A stretch of DNA of 37,900 nucleotides from Flavobacterium sp. UBA6195 (lineage in GTDB: Bacteria; Bacteroidota; Bacteroidia; Flavobacteriales; Flavobacteriaceae). Positions within the stretch are counted from its first letter, which is position 1, and every line of letters starts with the position of its first letter. The translations under genes and the position numbers were made by a program. The notes under the pieces are model-generated. The model was not told where the DNA came from. It saw nothing but the letters and a program-made list of their open reading frames with translations, and made no database searches. The stretch is taken from contig NZ_DITB01000045.1 of the NCBI RefSeq assembly GCF_002422095.1, positions 1 to 37,900 of the forward strand. The letters run 5' to 3'. Of this stretch, positions 33,963 through 37,900 are shown in pieces.

Positions 33963-34931
33963 ATGAGTACTATACTAATAACAGGCGGCGCTGGGTTTAT
34001 AGGATCCAATTTATGTGAATACTTTTTAGGGAAAGGGCATCAAATCGTATGTCTAGATAATTTCGCAACAGGTCATAGACATAATATTACCCCATTTCTT
34101 GAGAATGCTAATTTTAGATTAATAGAAGGAGATATACGCGATATAGGCGTTTGTCATACTGCGGTTACAGGAGTAGATTATGTTTTGCATCAAGCTGCAT
34201 TAGGCTCTGTGCCACGTTCTATAAAAGATCCTATCACTTCCAATGAAGTAAATGTTTCGGGCTTTCTAAATATGTTAGTGGCGGCTAGAGATGCTGGAGT
34301 GAAAAGATTTATTTATGCAGCAAGTTCTTCTACCTATGGAGATTCTGAAAGTTTACCAAAAGTAGAAGATAAAATAGGGAAACCTCTTTCGCCGTATGCC
34401 ATTACAAAATATGTAAATGAACTATACGCGGAAATTTTTAGCAAAACATACGGTATTGAAACCATCGGTTTGAGGTACTTTAATGTATTTGGAAGAAGAC
34501 AAGATCCTAATGGTGCCTATGCAGCGGTTATTCCATTATTTGTAAAACAATTAATGAAAAAAGAATCTCCAGTAATCAATGGAGCGGGAGATTATTCTAG
34601 AGACTTCACGTATGTAGATAATGTGGTACAGATGAACGAACGAGCAATGTTAACCACCAATCCTAAAGCGGTAAATACAGTGTATAATACAGCAGTAGGA
34701 GATCGAACTACTTTGAATGATTTAGTGAAATATTTAAAAGAATACTTAAGTAAATATGATGCTGAAATCGGTGAGGTAGAGGTTGTTCATGGTCCTAACA
34801 GGCAGGGAGATATTCCGCATTCTTTGGCTTCGGTAGAAAAAGCAAAAGAGTTATTAGGGTATCAACCAACTCACAATATCAGTCAAGGTTTAAAAGAGGC
34901 GGTAGAATGGTACTGGGAAAATTTAAAATAA
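33963..34931 (+). CDS. NAD-dependent sugar epimerase, WbpP/TviC-type
   Basis: 322 residues from the ATG at 33963 (MSTILITGGAGFIGSNL). The frame is open to 33855, but that extension is encoded by the heptamer and A/C-rich repeats (repeated GYGLWVM and NNKQ) and is not a protein. Extended SDR: cofactor motif GGAGFIGS, DNFATGH, LHQAALGSVPRSI, active-site SSSTYGD with YAITK (Tyr and Lys of the catalytic set), and RYFNVFGRRQDPNGAYAAVIP. These sequences resemble UDP-GlcNAc C4-epimerases making UDP-GalNAc (or the uronic forms); exact substrate uncertain. It is the only enzyme gene behind the UpxY-like antiterminator and is followed by a terminator. Confidence 0.88.
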   Translation: MSTILITGGAGFIGSNLCEYFLGKGHQIVCLDNFATGHRHNITPFLENANFRLIEGDIRDIGVCHTAVTGVDYVLHQAALGSVPRSIKDPITSNEVNVSGFLNMLVAARDAGVKRFIYAASSSTYGDSESLPKVEDKIGKPLSPYAITKYVNELYAEIFSKTYGIETIGLRYFNVFGRRQDPNGAYAAVIPLFVKQLMKKESPVINGAGDYSRDFTYVDNVVQMNERAMLTTNPKAVNTVYNTAVGDRTTLNDLVKYLKEYLSKYDAEIGEVEVVHGPNRQGDIPHSLASVEKAKELLGYQPTHNISQGLKEAVEWYWENLK

Positions 34932-34957
34932 AAATGGGCTTTATGGCCCTTTTTTTA
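34932..34957 (+). terminator. Terminator after the epimerase gene
   Basis: A-run, GGGC, short loop, GCCC, then a seven-base T-run, starting right at the stop codon. Short stem but a clear T-tract. Confidence 0.65.
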
Positions 34958-35171
34958 TGAAGATATCTCTGCTCTCTGCTCTCGCATCTCGCATCAACAA
35001 ATCCACAACTAAAGAATACTGAAATTTTTCTTTCCCCTCCCTTCCTTCGACTGCGCTCAGGATGAAAATCGAGACAATGAATTTCTAAAGATTGCTAAGC
35101 ATTTTAAATTTTAAAATTTATTTCAATTTCTCCCATCTGTGTTCCAAAAACCTGAAACTTGAAACCTGAAA
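34958..35171. other. Non-coding interval with simple and dispersed repeats
   Basis: No gene seen. It holds a CTCTGCTCTCTGCTCTCGCATCTCGCATC-like pyrimidine-rich stretch near 34968-34996, a dispersed repeat at 35060-35137, and a short direct repeat ACCTGAAACTTGAAACCTGAAAC near 35150-35172. The composition differs from the coding flanks and suggests accessory sequence. Confidence 0.5.
35060..35137. repeat. Dispersed intergenic repeat, copy A
   Basis: From GGATGAAAATCGAGACAATG through TTTCAATTTCTCCCATC, it aligns with few gaps to 37533-37611 (GGATGACAATCGAGTCAAAA ... TTTCAATTTCTTCAATC), by eye roughly three quarters identical. The preceding TTCGACTGCGCTCA is a motif common in flavobacterial intergenic repeats. 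Confidence 0.55.
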
Positions 35172-35208
35172 CAAAAAAAACACCCCACTATCACTAGCAG
35201 GGCGTTTG
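35172..35208 (-). terminator. Terminator after the DUF6266 gene
   Basis: Reading the minus strand: AAACGCCCTGCTA, 4-base loop, TAGTGGGGTGTTT, T-run. Pairs include a few G-T wobbles. It lies about 36 bases after the stop. Confidence 0.7.
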
Positions 35209-35243
35209 TAAATCGCATGTACGAACACTAATCAAAACTAAGA

Positions 35244-35885
35244 TTAACCCACGGTTACAGCACCTAAGTATAAACTAGTGGCATATAAAGCATCGTTAGA
35301 AGAAACAAATGTTGCCCATACTTGTACTTCCAATCCGCTTAAGAAGTTGGGCAATTCAAGAGTAGCGCTTCCACTACTTCTACTCCCTGCATTCAAACTG
35401 TACACCGTAGCTTTAGAAGTAGGTTCATAAACCACTACTACAAGCTTATCGGTTGCCATTGCCTCACCTTGTCCGCTGTTGTCGGTCCAACTAAAATTTA
35501 AGTTTTGCCCGGTTCCAGCGATAACAGCTCCATTGTTAATCCCTAGCAAGTCGCCTTTACTAATTAAGACTTTAGTGTAATCCCACTCATAATTAGGATC
35601 CGTAAACACAATAGCCTCTTTCATTAAATACGACATTGCTTGATTGCGTCGTGTTTTCAAACCAGCATTACTACCAAAATAGCGTTTAATTACAGGTTGA
35701 ACCCCGCCAAGAAATTCGGTAGTCATGGCAAACTTACTGCGCTGCTGTTGCTGATACGTTGTTGCCAAACGATTACTCTTTTTAGGTAAACTACGCATTA
35801 CCTCTTTACCTCGCCATGTAGCGCCCACCACCGGACCTACTTTTCCTGAAAATGCACCTAAGATGCCCTTATTGTATGTACCCAT
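35244..35885 (-). CDS. DUF6266 family protein
   Basis: 213 residues beginning MGTYNKGILGAFSGKVGPVVG, then ATWRGKEVMRSLPKKSN, the hallmark N-terminus of DUF6266, a family of unknown function found in Bacteroidetes. No signal peptide or membrane span. The N-terminal third is basic (RSLPKKSNRLATTYQQQQRSKF, KTRRNQAMSYLMKEAI). The C-terminal half is beta-rich with an immunoglobulin-like feel (LNFSWTDNSGQGEAMATDKLVVVVYE ... LEVQVWATFVSSNDALYATSLYLG). By eye it is richer in G+C than its neighbours. It has a very good promoter and, further upstream, a 10-bp-phased array. Function unknown; a structural or assembly role is a guess only. Confidence 0.85.
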   Translation of the reverse strand: MGTYNKGILGAFSGKVGPVVGATWRGKEVMRSLPKKSNRLATTYQQQQRSKFAMTTEFLGGVQPVIKRYFGSNAGLKTRRNQAMSYLMKEAIVFTDPNYEWDYTKVLISKGDLLGINNGAVIAGTGQNLNFSWTDNSGQGEAMATDKLVVVVYEPTSKATVYSLNAGSRSSGSATLELPNFLSGLEVQVWATFVSSNDALYATSLYLGAVTVG

Positions 35886-35953
35886 ACTCTTTTAAATATT
35901 AAATTATTAAAACTATTTTTTTGTTTTTGATGCGCGCTATCAAAGAACGAGTA

Positions 35954-35983
35954 CAAATATAAAGTAAGACTTTTTATAAACAA
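35954..35983 (-). promoter_or_regulatory. Promoter of the DUF6266 gene
   Basis: Minus strand: TTG (35981-35983), 19 bases, TATATTTG (35954-35961). One of the best matches to the consensus in the window. Transcription would start near 35947, giving a leader of about 60 bases. Confidence 0.68.
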
Positions 35984-36020
35984 AGCTAACTTACTAACTT
36001 GCAATTAATTAACATTATTT

Positions 36021-36140
36021 AAAAGTATTTGATACGTTTTGCTAGTGTATGCCATCTTATGCCCTTCTTTGCCACCTTTTGACGGGTTTTGACGTCTTTT
36101 GACGTCTTTTGATAGGAATTGCTAGTCAATGATAGCTCGG
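36021..36140. repeat. 10-bp-phased T-tract/TG array
   Basis: Eleven TG steps occur exactly every 10 bases, from 36030/36031 to 36130/36131. Each is preceded by a T/A-rich tetramer and followed by A or C. Best units: TTTTGACGGG, TTTTGACGTC, TTTTGACGTC, TTTTGATAGG at 36077-36116; flanking units are degenerate (GCTAGTGTAT, GCCATCTTAT, GCCCTTCTTT, GATAGGAATT, GCTAGTCAAT). All frames contain stops, so it is not coding. The helical phasing of T-tracts predicts intrinsic curvature. Confidence 0.75.
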
Positions 36141-36277
36141 GTGTGATTTTAAGGGGGTTTTGTTCGTAGTTTGTTCGAACGTTGTTCGAACGCGCTTCGT
36201 AAAAACAGCTGTTTCTTCGAACAAATTAGAAATAAGATAAGAAGGAAAATAAAAAAAAGGAACGATAATCCAATATA
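36141..36277. other. Non-coding segment with phased TGTTCG motifs and palindromes
   Basis: TGTTCG recurs at 36161, 36172 and 36183, an exact 11-base period. Two of these form the palindrome GTTCGAAC (36173-36180, 36184-36191), with a third TTCGAAC at 36216-36222. A 12-base perfect palindrome AAACAGCTGTTT lies at 36203-36214. No convincing gene on either strand. Confidence 0.6.
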
Positions 36278-36377
36278 AAACGATACATTTTCATTAGTTC
36301 TCGATACATTTTGTATTTGTAAATCTATGGCTTTACCAACACAAAACACTCAAATTGACGCTGGTGGAATTATGAAT
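36278..36377. repeat. 100-bp direct repeat, copy A
   Basis: Nearly identical to 36513-36612, offset 235 bases. Only two mismatches are seen (36357 region A/G and the GCTGGT/GCTAGT position). Contains CGATACATTTT twice at a 21-base spacing and an ATG-initiated 22-codon frame. Confidence 0.85.
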
Positions 36378-36440
36378 TTTAAGATGCTAACCTGAAACAA
36401 CCAGTACCAGAAAAAAGCTCTTGAAACAATACAACCCTAC

Positions 36441-36515
36441 CTCGTCTCTTCGAATGATTTTTAAAAGTGAAATGCTATTTTTTGCTTTTGAAAATTGTAT
36501 CGAGAATTGTAGAAA
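36441..36515. repeat. Palindromic dispersed repeat, diverged copy 2
   Basis: TTCGAATGATTTTTAAAAGTG ... TTTTTTGCTTTTGAAAATTGTATCGAGAA: same layout as the elements at 8141 and 36661 with several substitutions. Its right end touches copy B of the 100-bp repeat, whose TTCTCGATACA is an inverted copy of the element's end. Confidence 0.65.
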
Positions 36516-36612
36516 CGATACATTTTCATTAGTTCTCGATACATTTTGTATTTGTAAATCTATGGCTTTACCAACACAAAACACTCGAATTGACGCTAGT
36601 GGAATTATGAAT
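36513..36612. repeat. 100-bp direct repeat, copy B
   Basis: Second copy of the repeat at 36278-36377. The small frame inside it here runs 27 codons (36562-36645). Both base differences between copies change the amino acid, so protein-level conservation is not indicated. Confidence 0.85.
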
Positions 36613-36660
36613 AAAAGACGCATGAAAGTAGCTTATAAACATTAGCAACGAGATAACACA

Positions 36661-36736
36661 ACCGTCATTTCGAGTGATTTTAAAAAGGAAAAATGCTAGT
36701 TTTTGCTTTTGAAAATTGTATCGAGAACTATAGAAA
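36661..36736. repeat. Palindromic dispersed repeat, copy 3
   Basis: ACCGTCATTTCGAGTGATTT ... TTGTATCGAGAACTATAGAAA. It is nearly identical to the element at 8141-8215, apart from a few substitutions and small indels in the centre. The rest of the interval to 36855 shows no gene. Confidence 0.75.
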
Positions 36737-36855
36737 GCAAATAAAATAAGCACTATAGAAAGGAAAGAATGTAAAATATTTTACACGTATGAATTGAAGA
36801 AAGGAGTTCTAATTGCTATTAGAAAAAAAGCTTGGGGAAGCAAGAATACGAAAAC

Positions 36856-37125
36856 TTAAAGCAAATGCTTGTTTTCTAATTTCTCCATAAGAGATTTTGT
36901 AAAGAAAGCTTTTGGATACAAAAAGCGTCCTCCTAGTTTAGTAAAAGGAATTTTCTTTTCTTTACGGTAACGCAACAAAGTAGAATCGCTAATGTTAAAC
37001 AATTTTAGAACATCTGCATTATCGTACCAAATATCATTATTGGCTTGCTCTTTTAATTGTAAAACTGCTTTAGTTAATTGCTCTACTTGGGTTTGTAAAA
37101 TTTCAACTTCTGATCGCACAGGCAT
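36856..37125 (-). CDS. Small HTH (excisionase/MerR-like) DNA-binding protein
   Basis: 89 residues. A short coiled coil at about 5-27 (VEILQTQVEQLTKAVLQLKEQ) is followed by a winged HTH at about 33-80 (WYDNADVLKLFNISDSTLLRYRKEKKIPFTKLGGRFLYPKAFF). The order and the KLGGRFLYP wing match the small HTH_17/excisionase-family proteins common on Bacteroidetes mobile elements and chromosomes. No integrase or transposase is adjacent in the window. Its target is unknown; the three 11-bp iterons about 240 bases upstream are a candidate site by position only. Confidence 0.85.
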   Translation of the reverse strand: MPVRSEVEILQTQVEQLTKAVLQLKEQANNDIWYDNADVLKLFNISDSTLLRYRKEKKIPFTKLGGRFLYPKAFFTKSLMEKLENKHLL

Positions 37126-37365
37126 GTAGGGTTATAATTGTTAAACGACTATTTTTCTTTTACTTATAATTTTGTTTTGACTTTTAACAAAAGTGCTAAA
37201 AAATGTTATCTAAACAAAGATAACTTGAAAAAAAATAGAATGAAGTTTTCAACAGCTAGCGGCTAAATTTTCTTTTGTAAAAAATATTTTTTTAAAAAAA
37301 ATTGAAAAGTGAATGTAAATACAAGTAAAACAGAATATTAGAACTATAACAAAAACTCTATTTTT

Positions 37366-37398
37366 ACTAAACGTAAACTAAACGTATACTAAACGTAA
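37366..37398. repeat. Three 11-bp iterons ACTAAACGTAW
   Basis: ACTAAACGTAA, ACTAAACGTAT, ACTAAACGTAA directly abutting. One helical turn per unit, so a protein bound to each would sit on the same DNA face. Confidence 0.85.
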
Positions 37399-37532
37399 AG
37401 TACTGATATGGTGAATATTGCACTCAATTGTTAATAACTACTTTTTGTTTTGATTAAGAAAAGAGCATAACTGTGTAATAAAAAAGGGCTAGAGCAAGAA
37501 CAAGGGCAAGTTCAATTTCAAAAATCAAGCTC

Positions 37533-37611
37533 GGGATGACAATCGAGTCAAAACATTTTTAAAGATTTCTAACCAATTCAATTTTAAAGATGACTTCAAT
37601 TTCTTCAATCG
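37533..37611. repeat. Dispersed intergenic repeat, copy B
   Basis: GGATGACAATCGAGTCAAAA ... TTTCAATTTCTTCAATC aligns with the copy at 35060-35137 in the same orientation, 2.4 kb away. Confidence 0.55.
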
Positions 37612-37755
37612 GTATTACAAAGCAAAAATCAAGTACAACTTCAAAAATCAAGTACAAAAAGAGATACCTAACAGCATGACAAACTATGCCTGTATTCTAT
37701 TGTGAACTATGAAAAGTGTAACGCCTAAAAATCAAAAAAAGAAAATCTATTGTGT

Positions 37756-37842
37756 CTATTTGGTTAAAAAAAATCCGTCACCATCTGCTAAATCATCGTC
37801 ATCCGCTTTCTTAAACAAGTGCATCGCCTCAGTATAACGCTC
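37756..37842 (-). pseudogene. Possible C-terminal coding remnant
   Basis: A 28-codon open stretch on the minus strand, bounded by stops, reads ERYTEAMHLFKKADDDDL followed by ADGDGFFLTK and a stop. The balanced composition and charged helix look more like real protein than the surrounding AT-rich noise. No start codon fits a short gene, so it may be the tail of a gene broken upstream. Very short; could be chance. Confidence 0.25.
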
Positions 37843-37900
37843 TCAACACAATCAACAACAAAAGAAACTCGGTGAAGCTCGGTGTGAAACTTAACCACAA

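Larger units (their letters stand above)
37126..37900. other. Long non-coding right end with iterons and direct repeats
   Basis: No complete gene is visible on either strand. Contents: three 11-bp iterons (37366-37398), a dispersed repeat copy (37533-37611), a 16-base direct repeat CAAAAATCAAGTACAA at 37623-37638 and 37642-37657, a possible C-terminal coding remnant on the minus strand (37756-37842), and a short CTCGGTGAAGCTCGGTG repeat at the right edge. Confidence 0.6.

Noticed and set aside
36021..36140. Possible CRISPR array
   Set aside because: Units are only 10 bases with no distinct spacers, and no cas genes are present.
36149..36753. Small frames on both strands in the repeat cluster, including two related minus-strand frames
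   Set aside because: Their similarity follows the 100-bp repeat, not protein constraint; both differences between the plus-strand copies change residues, and no promoters or families fit.
37366..37398. Plasmid replication origin
   Set aside because: Iteron-like, but there is no rep gene, no DnaA boxes recognised, and the left part of the window is core chromosome; kept only as an iteron repeat.

Overview
The window looks like a chromosomal segment of a Flavobacterium-type member of the Flavobacteriaceae. The DNA is strongly AT-rich, and there are type IX secretion (T9SS) sorting domains and a PorP/SprF protein. The gene block rpoA-rplQ-carA-eno-gltA has a Flavobacterium-like layout. Many genes are preceded by the Bacteroidetes -7 promoter box TAnnTTTG, and Shine-Dalgarno sites are largely absent. 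These boxes were also used to correct start codons: several over-long reading frames begin inside or upstream of the box.

Bases 1-8300 (plus strand, mostly housekeeping): the 3' end of rpoA, rplQ, a secreted unknown, carA, eno and gltA. A minus-strand LEA/YtxH-like helical protein follows. Next come two amidinotransferase-fold hydrolases, an arginine deiminase/DDAH-like enzyme and a CtlX-like enzyme, with an overlooked 54-residue membrane peptide gene between them that overlaps ctlX. Bases 8300-12200 hold a MarC-family membrane protein, an unknown protein, a CoA-binding protein, a sodium:solute symporter and recR.

Bases 12360-28400 are a cell-surface region. It starts with an animal-type UDP-glucose dehydrogenase. 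A minus-strand pair follows: a 2356-residue adhesin with nine PKD-like repeats, SprB-type repeats and a type B T9SS sorting domain, and its PorP/SprF partner. A second minus-strand unit encodes a T9SS type A cargo protein plus a small PID-CTERM-like peptide. A probable outer-membrane barrel protein and an OmpA-family protein come next. The region ends in a chimeric scar, where the 5' end of one secreted TPR-like gene abuts the 3' end of an unrelated T9SS cargo gene.

Bases 28400-34960 concern amino-sugar and polysaccharide metabolism: glmS, a membrane-anchored CapD/WbpM-type dehydratase, a winged-helix regulator, a UpxY/NusG-like antiterminator and a WbpP-type epimerase. The operon ends after that single enzyme gene, which is unusual for an antiterminator-led polysaccharide locus.

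Bases 34960-37900 are accessory DNA with only a DUF6266 gene and a small excisionase-like HTH gene. The rest is dense in structured non-coding sequence: an exactly 10-bp-phased T-tract array upstream of the DUF6266 promoter, 11-bp-phased TGTTCG motifs, a 100-bp direct repeat, palindromic elements with a further copy 28 kb away near base 8141, and three 11-bp iterons. Heptameric TKATGGG repeats with G-quadruplex potential occur at two further places (25.7 kb and 33.8 kb). All functional statements are from reading the sequence only; no database search was run.
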